DNA of 64,000 nucleotides from Vibrio splendidus (GTDB lineage: Bacteria; Pseudomonadota; Gammaproteobacteria; Enterobacterales; Vibrionaceae): positions 1,054,001-1,118,000 of the forward strand of contig NZ_LNRF01000001.1 of assembly GCF_001557875.1 (NCBI RefSeq), read 5' to 3'. The notes under the pieces are model-generated. The model was given only the letters and a program-made list of their open reading frames with translations. It was not told the DNA's origin and made no database searches. A program made the position numbers and the translations under genes. Shown in pieces: positions 9,428-17,712 of the stretch (position 1 is the stretch's first letter; every line of letters starts with the position of its first letter).

Positions 9428-9441
9428 TTGTCTTAGATCAA
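9428..9441. promoter_or_regulatory. FNR-like site upstream of nap / narQ
   Basis: TTGTCTTAGATCAA matches 8 of the 10 fixed bases of the FNR consensus TTGAT-N4-ATCAA, with a perfect right half. It lies next to the NarP-type box in the divergent region. The site upstream of dcuC is identical at 13 of 14 bases on the opposite strand, which supports a shared regulator. Confidence 0.55.
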
Positions 9442-9542
9442 TAAATTACGAAGCGTTTGGTCACATATTGAATGGAGCTCTGTTTTTTGATGTGTGACAA
9501 TAGGTTTCGGACAGCCACTTATTTACATTCAGGATATTGATT

Positions 9543-11273
9543 TTGCTTATTAAACCTGTTTCATCTGTAACGAGTACAATAGCTAAATCACTGCTATCCA
9601 TACTTCTTCTATCGGTTGCTACCACTGGTTTTGCGATCTTCACATTGGCGTCAAGTCTAAACGACGCAGAGGCTGTTAACGTGGCTGGTTCAATGCGCAT
9701 GCAAAGCTATCGTTTAGCCCATGATATTCAAATAGAATCTGTCGATTACGAATCTCATATTCATGAATTCGAAAGCTCTCTTTACTCGCCATCCATGACC
9801 AACTTAGTCAGTTGGAATGTGCCAGCTGACATTACACAAGACTACTATCTGATTATTGGCCGTTGGCATGAATTGAAACAGGTCTTGAATAGTGAAGATC
9901 GCGATCACTACCTCGTGTTGGTTGAAAACTTCGTGGCTGAAATCGATGGCTTCGTTTATAAGCTGCAAGAGTTCTCTGAAGACAAGTTAATAAAGTTAGC
10001 ATGGGCTGGTGGTATAGGCCTCGGTGGAATTCTGGTCATATCTCTTTTTGTTGTTCACTTTGTACGTAAACAAGTTGTTAAGCCACTGCACGCGCTCGTT
10101 GGAGCCAGTCAGCGGATCAAAAACAGTGACTTTGAGGTGGAATTAAAGGTCACCAACAATAATGAACTGGGCATTCTGACTAAGACGTTTAACTCGATGG
10201 CTAAAGATTTGGGCGTGCTGTATCGAAACCTTGAGTCAGTTGTAGACGCTAAGACCGTCGAGTTGCAAAACGCCAACCAATCTTTGCAGGCGCTTTATCA
10301 TTCTTCACAAGAACTTACGGTTACACGTATCGCCCCAGAAAACTTCCGAGCTATTCTGCAGCACCTAGTCAGTCTAGAAGGAATAGAGTCGTTAAGGCTT
10401 GAGATAGCTGATAACTCGGGTCGTTCATTGATTATGGATGAAGGGTATGATTCGAACTTGGATTATGAAAAATTTGAAATGAAGTTGGATGATAACGAGC
10501 TTATCTTGGGCTATTTATATTGTTCATATCATCATGGTCATTCAACTAAGACATTAATTGAGAGTTTTATTCAACTCTTATCGCGAGCTATCTATTATAA
10601 TCGCGCGCAGAAGAAAGCCGAACAGCTTATTATTATGGAAGAGCGCGCGACGATTGCCCGTGAGCTGCATGACTCGTTGGCTCAATCACTGTCGTACTTG
10701 AAAATTCAAGTGACGCTGTTGAAGCGCGTGATTGGTAAATTGCCAGAACAACAGCATCGAGAGCAATCTGAACAAATAGCGTCGGAAATCGGCAACGGTT
10801 TAGCTGATGCCTATACTCAATTACGAGAGTTGCTCACAACCTTTAGGTTGACGATAAAAGAGGGCAACTTCGGAGATGCTTTGAGCACCATGCTTGAAGA
10901 ACTCAGCGAAAGAACAGATGCAAAGATTAACCTAACCAATAATCTTTCATCCTTAGAGCTTGATGCACATAGTCAGGTTCACTTGCTTCAGTTGATTCGT
11001 GAGGCAACAATAAATGCAATAAAACACGCCAATGCCGACTTGATAGATGTATGCTGTATCGATGAGGACGGTGAAGTATTAGTCGTGATTAAAGATAATG
11101 GAGATGGCTTTGACTCAAGTAGTTCCAAGACGAACCACTACGGGATGAGCATTATGCAGGAGCGTGCGGCAAGACTGAATGGCGACTTAACGATTGAAGC
11201 AGCTCAAGGTGAAGGCTGTACAGTCATATTGAAATATAAAAGTTTGAAGGAAGTTAAAGTTGACGATTTGTAA
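9543..11273 (+). CDS. narQ: NarQ nitrate/nitrite sensor histidine kinase
   Basis: NarQ senses periplasmic nitrate and nitrite and phosphorylates NarP. With the TTG start at 9543 (AGGA 8 bases upstream; TTG 9537 is too close to it) the protein has 576 residues. It has a first membrane helix, then the nitrate-binding P-box NVAGSMRMQSYRLA, a second membrane helix near residues 155-175, a HAMP segment, a GAF-like region, and a HisKA_3 domain with His376 in ARELHDSLAQSL. The ATPase domain has REATINAIKHA and DNGDGFD. It is divergent from nap and overlaps narP. Confidence 0.93.
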   Translation: MLIKPVSSVTSTIAKSLLSILLLSVATTGFAIFTLASSLNDAEAVNVAGSMRMQSYRLAHDIQIESVDYESHIHEFESSLYSPSMTNLVSWNVPADITQDYYLIIGRWHELKQVLNSEDRDHYLVLVENFVAEIDGFVYKLQEFSEDKLIKLAWAGGIGLGGILVISLFVVHFVRKQVVKPLHALVGASQRIKNSDFEVELKVTNNNELGILTKTFNSMAKDLGVLYRNLESVVDAKTVELQNANQSLQALYHSSQELTVTRIAPENFRAILQHLVSLEGIESLRLEIADNSGRSLIMDEGYDSNLDYEKFEMKLDDNELILGYLYCSYHHGHSTKTLIESFIQLLSRAIYYNRAQKKAEQLIIMEERATIARELHDSLAQSLSYLKIQVTLLKRVIGKLPEQQHREQSEQIASEIGNGLADAYTQLRELLTTFRLTIKEGNFGDALSTMLEELSERTDAKINLTNNLSSLELDAHSQVHLLQLIREATINAIKHANADLIDVCCIDEDGEVLVVIKDNGDGFDSSSSKTNHYGMSIMQERAARLNGDLTIEAAQGEGCTVILKYKSLKEVKVDDL

Positions 11274-11892
11274 AGTAATGCTGGTTGATGATCATCCATT
11301 GATGCGTAGAGGTATAAGCCAATTACTGAGCTTTGAAGATGAATTCGAAGTGATTGCAGAAGCAAGTAACGGTACTGAAGCAGTCGCTCTTGCCCATGAA
11401 GAAGAACCTGATTTGATCTTATTGGATCTTAATATGAAAGGTATGTCTGGACTTGATACGCTGAAAGCACTTCGTACTGATGGCTCAAGTGCTAACATCG
11501 TTATTCTAACGGTTTCTGATAGCCCTGCAGACATTGAAGCGATCGTAAAAGCGGGCGCTGACGGTTACTTGTTGAAAGACACAGAACCCGATGAGTTAAT
11601 CGAACTGCTTAAGCAAGCACACAGCGGTGACAAGGCATACAGCAGTGTGGTTGCTCGTTACCTGAACGACGCCGGTAGCCGCAACGATATCTTCGACCAA
11701 CTGACTGAACGCGAAATGCAAATCCTTCAAGAAGTTGCGAAAGGTTACCGCAACAAACAGATCGCTGATCACCTGTTTATTTCTGAATCGACAGTTAAGG
11801 TACATATGAAAAGCTTGTTGAAAAAGCTGCAAGTGCCTTCACGTACTGCTGCCACGGTTCTGTATCTAGAACGCTATGGTGAAATGAAGTAG
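11260..11892 (+). CDS. narP: NarP nitrate/nitrite response regulator
   Basis: NarP is the DNA-binding partner of NarQ. The 210-aa protein has a receiver domain with the acidic pair DD at 10-11, the phosphoacceptor Asp56 (LILLDLNM) and Lys in LLKDTE, followed by a LuxR-type helix-turn-helix (LTEREMQILQEVAKG, STVKVHMKSLLKKL). It starts at a TTG with a strong AAGGAAG six bases upstream and overlaps the end of narQ by 14 bases, so its translation is probably coupled to narQ. NarP rather than NarL fits the single Nap/Nir setting. Confidence 0.92.
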   Translation: MTICKVMLVDDHPLMRRGISQLLSFEDEFEVIAEASNGTEAVALAHEEEPDLILLDLNMKGMSGLDTLKALRTDGSSANIVILTVSDSPADIEAIVKAGADGYLLKDTEPDELIELLKQAHSGDKAYSSVVARYLNDAGSRNDIFDQLTEREMQILQEVAKGYRNKQIADHLFISESTVKVHMKSLLKKLQVPSRTAATVLYLERYGEMK

Positions 11893-11984
11893 GGCTTGTT
11901 CCTTTGAAATAAAACTATTTCAAGCCTGACTGCTTATATGTGTCTCGATAGTCTTAACGATGTTGAGACAGTGATATTAAAAAA

Positions 11985-12011
11985 GGCGCTGAATTTATTA
12001 AGTTCAGCGCC
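11985..12011. terminator. bidirectional terminator, narP / dcuC
   Basis: GGCGCTGAA (11985-11993) pairs with TTCAGCGCC (12003-12011) over a 9-base loop, with AAAA on the left and TTTT on the right. It can end narP on the plus strand and dcuC on the minus strand. Confidence 0.87.
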
Positions 12012-12074
12012 TTTTGTTTAAGCATTTTATATCGATATTGGTGTTACTAAGTAGCTGTGCTTACTAACGTTGGC

Positions 12075-13442
12075 TTACGCTGCCATAGGAACCAATACAA
12101 GCGTACCGAAGATAACGGTAATAAGACCACAGATTACCGGTACAGACGTACGTTTAACGACTTCAAATGGGCTGATTTTACCCATACCAGAAGTCGCTAC
12201 GATTACGCCAGATACTGGAGAAATTGTGCGGCCTAAGTTAGACGCTTGAAGCATTGGGATGATTAGGAACGCTGGGTTCAAGCCCATTTTCGCCGCTAAT
12301 GATGGAGCCAGTTCTACGAATGCATAGAAAGGCGCATTACCAGAACCTGTCGCGATAGCTGCAGCAACTGTTAGACCTGTTAGAATAAGCATCAATGCGA
12401 TACCGCCTGCGCCTGCAGATTCAGCAAGACCAATTAAGTTATCAATTGCACCGATAGACATTAGACCTTGAGCAAATACGCCCGCCGCAACCAACAGCAT
12501 TACCACGCCTTTGAACGCGTCAGCCATGCCTTGGTAGCAAGAGTCTAAATCTTCTAGTGTTTTCTCGCCGTCAAACTTCTTAACAACGTAATCGATAACT
12601 GCACCCACGAAGATAGAACCTACCACAATGGTGTAGATATCAAGTGAAAGCCCTGGAATCGTACGGCCGTTGAATAGGAAAACGCCGATGATAGGTAGGA
12701 ATGGAAGCGCAGCGTAGAAAGCTGGTGCCGTTGTTTCGATTTCTGAAACGTCAACTTTTTCCATTGGTGTGTTTTCTTTCTTATCTAGGTATTTGTTCCA
12801 GAAGAAAGCCGCACCTGCCATCACGATGATCGCACAGATAGAAACAGGCAGTACTGTTTGAACCGCAAACACATCAAGAGACATGCCTGATTTTTCTGCC
12901 GCGATAACCACATCGCCAGAGGTCGGTGAAAGAATGATGGCTGCAGGTGATGCACAAACCGCAACTGCTGCTGGGCGAGAAATACCCATTGCCGTCATCA
13001 TTGGGAATAGGGTTGCCATCAATAGCACACCAAGACCCGTTGCAGAACTTACTGCTAGAGACATTAGACACGCTACGATGTAAGCCGCAACAAGAAGTAC
13101 ATATGGAGATTTGATAGCAGCAAGCGGTTTAGAGAATTGTTTCACTACCACGTTGTTAGCACCAATGTGCGTCATGTAAGAAGCAAAGCCACAAAGTAGC
13201 ATGATTTGCATGCCTAGGCCGCCCCCGCGGTACTGAAGCATGTACTTAACAAATTCTAGTGAGTCGGTAACCATGTTACCTGTTGAAGCGACCTTAGCTG
13301 GTAAGACTGTGTGACCAATAAGGCCAGTAATAAGAAGTAGGGCAAGGCCAGCAGTTAGTAATACACCTGCCGCTTTATAGCCTTTCACAATAAAGTAACC
13401 AACAGCAATAGTAATCACTAATCCGATCAAGAGCTCTAACAT
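12075..13442 (-). CDS. dcuC: DcuC-type anaerobic C4-dicarboxylate transporter
   Basis: DcuC carries fumarate, malate or succinate during anaerobic growth. The 455-aa protein is hydrophobic throughout, with about 12-14 membrane segments and repeated glycine-rich re-entrant motifs such as SATGLGVLLMATL and ATGSGNAPFYAFVELAP. The ATG at 13442 (MLELLIGLVI) is chosen because a GTGGAG ribosome site lies 6 bases upstream; the in-frame GTG further up is that ribosome site itself. An FNR-like site lies about 100 bases upstream. Confidence 0.88.
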   Translation of the reverse strand: MLELLIGLVITIAVGYFIVKGYKAAGVLLTAGLALLLITGLIGHTVLPAKVASTGNMVTDSLEFVKYMLQYRGGGLGMQIMLLCGFASYMTHIGANNVVVKQFSKPLAAIKSPYVLLVAAYIVACLMSLAVSSATGLGVLLMATLFPMMTAMGISRPAAVAVCASPAAIILSPTSGDVVIAAEKSGMSLDVFAVQTVLPVSICAIIVMAGAAFFWNKYLDKKENTPMEKVDVSEIETTAPAFYAALPFLPIIGVFLFNGRTIPGLSLDIYTIVVGSIFVGAVIDYVVKKFDGEKTLEDLDSCYQGMADAFKGVVMLLVAAGVFAQGLMSIGAIDNLIGLAESAGAGGIALMLILTGLTVAAAIATGSGNAPFYAFVELAPSLAAKMGLNPAFLIIPMLQASNLGRTISPVSGVIVATSGMGKISPFEVVKRTSVPVICGLITVIFGTLVLVPMAA

Positions 13443-13544
13443 AGAAATCTCCACAAAGTTTAAAAAATATAAGAAAGTGTTTCAGAATATGACAATGAAT
13501 GTACAGAAAACTGCACTGTGGCACGAGGCATAGTTGAGGTTGAT

Positions 13545-13558
13545 ATGATCTAAGACAA
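13545..13558 (-). promoter_or_regulatory. FNR-like site upstream of dcuC
   Basis: Read on the minus strand this is TTGTCTTAGATCAT, one base different from the nap/narQ site at 9428-9441. It lies about 100 bases before dcuC, inside a 460-base gap (13443-13904) that otherwise shows only the repeats at 13789-13852. Control by FNR fits the anaerobic role of DcuC. Confidence 0.5.
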
Positions 13559-13788
13559 ACATTTTTTTCGATGTTAATTGTGGTTATAAATCGTGATTAA
13601 CTACTGTTGTTTAGATGTTAATAAACAAATTTTGTGGCTCGTTAGAATATAACTTGGATCACCTTTGATTGTTCTAGTTGCATATGGAGGTGTTGTTTTA
13701 TAAATCGTGAGTGTTTTTTGTACTTTGGAAGGAAACGTGTAACGAAGTGGGTATTTATCGGGGTAAAGAGATGAGAATCTTAGCTTTG

Positions 13789-13852
13789 AAGCTTACTTAT
13801 GTTTAAAGCTTACTTATGTGTAACGCCTACTTATTTCATTTAAGTAAGCGTT
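13789..13852. repeat. tandem and inverted CTTACTTA repeats
   Basis: AAGCTTACTTATGT occurs at 13789-13802 and again at 13806-13819, and a diverged copy (AACGCCTACTTATTT) starts at 13822, giving a 16-17 base period. The third copy pairs with 13841-13852 (TAAGTAAGCGTT) to form a 12-bp stem with one G-U pair and a 7-base loop. The unit lies about 50 bases past the end of the minus-strand gene pair at 13905-15120. The stem may act as a terminator; the tandem copies could instead be binding sites. Confidence 0.5.
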
Positions 13853-13904
13853 AAAACACAAGCAGTCACCAAAATATAATTAAGCTTAAAAATAGCGATC
13901 GAGT

Positions 13905-14411
13905 TTAGTTGATATCAACGTTAGGGGTGTCATTTGAATACGTTGGCAGTTCAGAACAGACGACCTTCTTACAAAAATGAATCATCCCATAGCGAGTAAC
14001 GAGCAAAAGCTCTTCTCTATTCAATGGAATGTAAGGCATCGCGTCAGAAGATAGGGTAGACCCTTCACTTATCATGACCTTTTCGTAAAACGACAACTCG
14101 CGATTCGGGATGATTTGCTGGTGGTGGTTCTCATCCAGTGAGATGTCGTGTTGAGTGACAGAGTAAGATCCCGATGACGTAAAGCCGACTTGCTTAGTCG
14201 ATACGTACAATAGGTCATAACTGTCATTCTTCTTAAATTCGATGTTAATAGAAGACTGGTTATGAATCATATTATTGGACGGGTTAATAATCGATGCTGT
14301 ATTTGCTAAATAATGCCCTTCAAGATGTGATTTAGGAATAAAAGTAGAAAGCCAGCCGACTAATACGCCAAGCAGTACCACAAAAATTGCTGTATTCGTT
14401 TTGTTATTCAC
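13905..14411 (-). CDS. small periplasmic membrane-anchored partner of the adjacent ToxR-type regulator (VtrC/ToxS/TcpH-like)
   Basis: The 168-aa protein has one N-terminal membrane helix (about residues 8-24, AIFVVLLGVLVGWLSTF) and a periplasmic domain with a beta-rich pattern and two cysteines near the C-terminus (FCKKVVC). It overlaps the upstream ToxR-type gene by 8 bases, the arrangement seen for vtrA-vtrC, toxR-toxS and tcpP-tcpH. In those systems the small partner forms a periplasmic complex with the regulator and, for VtrAC, binds bile salt. Sequence similarity cannot be judged by eye because these partners evolve fast, so the family call rests on size, topology and overlap. Confidence 0.6.
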   Translation of the reverse strand: MNNKTNTAIFVVLLGVLVGWLSTFIPKSHLEGHYLANTASIINPSNNMIHNQSSINIEFKKNDSYDLLYVSTKQVGFTSSGSYSVTQHDISLDENHHQQIIPNRELSFYEKVMISEGSTLSSDAMPYIPLNREELLLVTRYGMIHFCKKVVCSELPTYSNDTPNVDIN

Positions 14412-15120
14412 AAGCCACTCCTTTAAATCCGGCAGGGAAGCTCAGAGATTTTCCTGAATTATCGATGATGATTTTTCGTTCCATATATTCATAAAGCGTC
14501 ACGTTGAATAATTCATTAAAAGTGAATTCGTCGGATTCAATTTTACATGAGATAAAATGCTGACCCACGAGATCTTCGCCTAGGCTATTTCTATCTAAAT
14601 AAGAAAACAAATAATGGGATAAACCTGCAGTCACTACAAATAATGCAACCAGTGCTAATAGACTGTTTGTTTTTTTCGTAGCGACCGTTGTCTCGGTTGT
14701 TGAGCTTTTTGTCGCTGTGTTGTTTTGAGGATGTTTCGTTTCTTGTTTTGGTTGCGATTGAATTTTACGCAGCGCGCGTTCTTTGTCTTGTGTCACTTGT
14801 CCTGCAAATCGGTAGCCTTTACCACGCTCAGTGACAATGATCATTCCGCTCTTATCTTCTAACGCTTTTCGGCAAATCGAGATGGTTTGCATTAGGCTGC
14901 CATCTTCTACGTAAATACCTTTAGACACCCACACCTGCTCAATAAGAACTTGGCGAGTGATCACCTCATTAGGTCTCGAGATAAAAAACTTAAGCAGCTC
15001 TGATTCATTAGAACCTATTGGGTAGGTACGGCCCGTCTTAAAGTGATGGATTTCACTCTCTTCTAAATTGACCTGTATATCATCATTGATAATAAATTCA
15101 GCAGACATCTGGGTTCTCAT
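14404..15120 (-). CDS. ToxR/VtrA-type membrane-anchored winged-helix regulator
   Basis: The 238-aa protein has an OmpR/ToxR-type winged helix at residues 10-108 (EVITRQVLIEQVW, YVEDGSLMQTISICRKALED, VTERGKGYRF). Next comes a polar Thr/Lys-rich linker to about residue 150 and one membrane helix (LLALVALFVVTAGLSHYLF). The periplasmic domain of about 65 residues has two cysteines (FISCKIE and the C-terminal VACE), which could form a disulfide as in ToxR. There is no receiver domain, so it senses directly across the membrane, with the overlapping small gene as likely partner. The target is unknown; the divergent volA-fadL operon is a natural candidate. Confidence 0.8.
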   Translation of the reverse strand: MRTQMSAEFIINDDIQVNLEESEIHHFKTGRTYPIGSNESELLKFFISRPNEVITRQVLIEQVWVSKGIYVEDGSLMQTISICRKALEDKSGMIIVTERGKGYRFAGQVTQDKERALRKIQSQPKQETKHPQNNTATKSSTTETTVATKKTNSLLALVALFVVTAGLSHYLFSYLDRNSLGEDLVGQHFISCKIESDEFTFNELFNVTLYEYMERKIIIDNSGKSLSFPAGFKGVACE

Positions 15121-15507
15121 TGTTATAAGCGTTCTAACCTAAATATAACAAATCTTACAACAAACATAAACTTACTGATTCCATCGTCTTTGATATTTAA
15201 GTGTATGAATTTATGTTAATTATCAACCTAATTAGATTTCCTGATATACCTTTTTGAGGTTGTTTAATGTGGTTTCAGGTGCTTGCCGTTAGTAGCTATT
15301 AGATCATTAACGGGTGACGCTGATTTAGTGGGTGTGGGTTAATTGCTCAAATTTCTTACGTAGTTTTATCAACGTGTCATTCCAACTCTGTGTTGCCTTG
15401 CTCTCTACGAATAAAAGTCGAGCTTACCTCCGACTCAATCGGCAATTCAAATAACGATAAATCGCATGACCACACCAGTTAAATGCGAAAGCTACGAAGG
15501 AGCTGTT
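15121..15507. promoter_or_regulatory. divergent intergenic region, ToxR-type regulator / volA
   Basis: These 387 bases separate the minus-strand regulator from volA. They must hold both promoters. The left part is AT-rich (the usual property of ToxR-family target promoters), but I see no clear repeat or named operator. An in-frame ATG at 15466 would give volA an unlikely 14-residue extension before the lipoprotein signal. Confidence 0.4.
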
Positions 15508-17712
15508 TTGAAAGATTTCAGTAAGCCATATATATGTGGACTAATTACGCTTGTCTTACTCGGCTGTCAGTCTGAAGACTCGACTCAAGATGCCGTATCG
15601 GTATTGGTTCCCTACAACATTAATGAACTACCAAAACCGAACGATGGGTATGGGTATGACGAGGATGGAACAATATCCGGTGTTGGTGAACACGCTGTGA
15701 CGATGTCATCTAAGAATGACGCCTATTATCAGGACTACAACAATTCATACGCAGCCCTAGACGGTTGGGGACTTTGTGCAGAACCGATTTTAATTCCTCT
15801 ACAAAGTGTTAATTCTGACAAACGTTATCCACTAAATAACGAAACCTTAGCCGGGAATGTTGTATTAATTGATGACGTAACAGGTGAGGAAGTTATCACT
15901 CAAATATCCGCTGATGGTTCCAATATTAAAATTCAATGTGAATCAGGTTTAGTTGAAAATCGTACTTATTCGATTGTAGTAACGGATGGGGTAAAAACTG
16001 AATTTAATGAACCGTTAAAAGCAGACGCTAGTTTTGATGAATTGATTTATTCAGACGTTCCATTAAATAGTGAAAAAGAAGAAGTTCTTCATACTCAGAT
16101 AATTAATGCCATTAGCTCATATCAAGCGTTATATCCGGGTAACGGTCTTCCTGTATACGCTGCTCAATTTAAAACTCAGAGTGCTTATTCTCCTCTGGAT
16201 ACGATGAGAAATAACCACGTGCTGTATGGGAGTTCGTTTATTGGTACTCGAAGTGAAGTTACGGGTTTAAAACCAGATTATGACTTGTACCATAAGACGC
16301 TGAAAATACCATTTTATTTACCATTTACAAAAGAGAGAGAAGCCGAGTGTACCGTCGACGAATTTGACCCGAAAGAAAATTGTCCACCGCTGTATGAATG
16401 GATTACGAACACTTCGGGGGGATTTCCTACTGCGGATAACCCTACGCCTCAAATAACTGAGGACCTTGAAATAACCGCTGATATCTATGTTCCAAATAAC
16501 TGGGATTGGAATAAAGGTGAACAATTGCCGACCACGATCTTTATCCATGGTGTTACAGCTGAGCGCGGCACAGCTTCTTTGATGGCTAAAGATTACACCA
16601 CTAAAGGCTATGCCGTGGTGGCGATCGATATGCCATATCACGGGGAAAGAATGCGCTATGACAATACCGATCCAGACGGTGAGGGGCCAGAGAAAGGGGT
16701 AGAGATTAGTGCTAGAGCAGACAAGGCGTTCTTCATCAATATTGATTCCCCTTTAGCACTGCGTTCTAACCTTCAGCAATCAGTGTCTGACTTTTTAGGT
16801 CTTCGCTATGCCTTGAGTAAAGAAGCGTGGGTTAAAAAAGATGACGTTCACTTAATTGGACAATCCTTGGGTGGAATCATGTCGGTAATGGTCAGCGAAT
16901 TCAGCCAAGTTAAAGATGGATTCCCAACTAATACTGCTTTTGGATTCAACACGGTGAACTTTGTTGTCCCAGGCCAGGGGCTCACTAATTTGGTTCTGTC
17001 TTCTCAAACTTTAGGCCCTGAGATGTCTGAAGGGGTTAAGAAATCCCCAGATGTGCAGCGTGGCATTGCTGAAACTGTCATACCAGATACATGTACAACA
17101 GAAGCAACGAATCAACAATGTATTGAGGCACTTAGAGAGTTTGTAGAGCTTTCATCTGATAACGCGCTACTTGTTAGTCAGCTAGAGAATGACATCTTTG
17201 ATTTAGTTGTTACCGACCTTAAACAAGGGGTCCAAGCCACAATAGATAGTGCAGACCCTGCTAGCTTTATCTCTCGCCAAGTAGCTGCTGAGCAACCAAC
17301 TCTTTTGTTGGCTGCCGTGGGAGATTGCGGGGAAACCTGTGACGTTGGCGTTGACTATGTCCCAGATAGCGTAATTCCAAACACCGCGCCAGATAACATT
17401 CGTACTGGTACTGAACCACTGATTACTGCGCTTGGCTTAGACCCAATTACAGGTACATCAGAAGATATTGATGAAAAGCGCGGAGCCGTGAGAACAACTA
17501 CCGGCGGGCATGGTACGTATTTGTTCCCGTACGAAGGTCCTGTTGATGAAGATGGACTGCCGGGTATGCCAGGTGAAAACATGTCTGATGTACGTGAAGC
17601 TGTCGACACACAGCAAGTTGCTGTTGCTTCAATGGTAATGAGTGACGGAGCTGTAGTCGTTATTAATAACGAAGATCATATCGAAACAGAGGTGCCTCAA
17701 GATGAAGAATAA
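15508..17712 (+). CDS. volA: surface lipoprotein lysophospholipase (VolA family)
   Basis: VolA is a surface-exposed lipoprotein that cleaves lysophosphatidylcholine to release a fatty acid. The preferred start is TTG at 15508, with AAGGAG 5 bases upstream; it gives MKDFSKPYICGLITLVLLGC, a short lipoprotein signal with the LLGC lipobox. The protein then has 734 residues. The hydrolase core has the oxyanion segment FIHGVTAERG and the nucleophile motif GQSLGG (Ser453). The acidic, cysteine-containing N-terminal half matches the Pla-1/Cef extracellular lipase group. The stop overlaps fadL by 11 bases, the same arrangement described for V. cholerae volA-fadL. Confidence 0.88.
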   Translation: MKDFSKPYICGLITLVLLGCQSEDSTQDAVSVLVPYNINELPKPNDGYGYDEDGTISGVGEHAVTMSSKNDAYYQDYNNSYAALDGWGLCAEPILIPLQSVNSDKRYPLNNETLAGNVVLIDDVTGEEVITQISADGSNIKIQCESGLVENRTYSIVVTDGVKTEFNEPLKADASFDELIYSDVPLNSEKEEVLHTQIINAISSYQALYPGNGLPVYAAQFKTQSAYSPLDTMRNNHVLYGSSFIGTRSEVTGLKPDYDLYHKTLKIPFYLPFTKEREAECTVDEFDPKENCPPLYEWITNTSGGFPTADNPTPQITEDLEITADIYVPNNWDWNKGEQLPTTIFIHGVTAERGTASLMAKDYTTKGYAVVAIDMPYHGERMRYDNTDPDGEGPEKGVEISARADKAFFINIDSPLALRSNLQQSVSDFLGLRYALSKEAWVKKDDVHLIGQSLGGIMSVMVSEFSQVKDGFPTNTAFGFNTVNFVVPGQGLTNLVLSSQTLGPEMSEGVKKSPDVQRGIAETVIPDTCTTEATNQQCIEALREFVELSSDNALLVSQLENDIFDLVVTDLKQGVQATIDSADPASFISRQVAAEQPTLLLAAVGDCGETCDVGVDYVPDSVIPNTAPDNIRTGTEPLITALGLDPITGTSEDIDEKRGAVRTTTGGHGTYLFPYEGPVDEDGLPGMPGENMSDVREAVDTQQVAVASMVMSDGAVVVINNEDHIETEVPQDEE

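Noticed and set aside
13905..15120. Possible type III secretion control locus because of VtrA/VtrC likeness
   Set aside because: No secretion apparatus or effector genes are present in the window; only the regulator architecture is shared.
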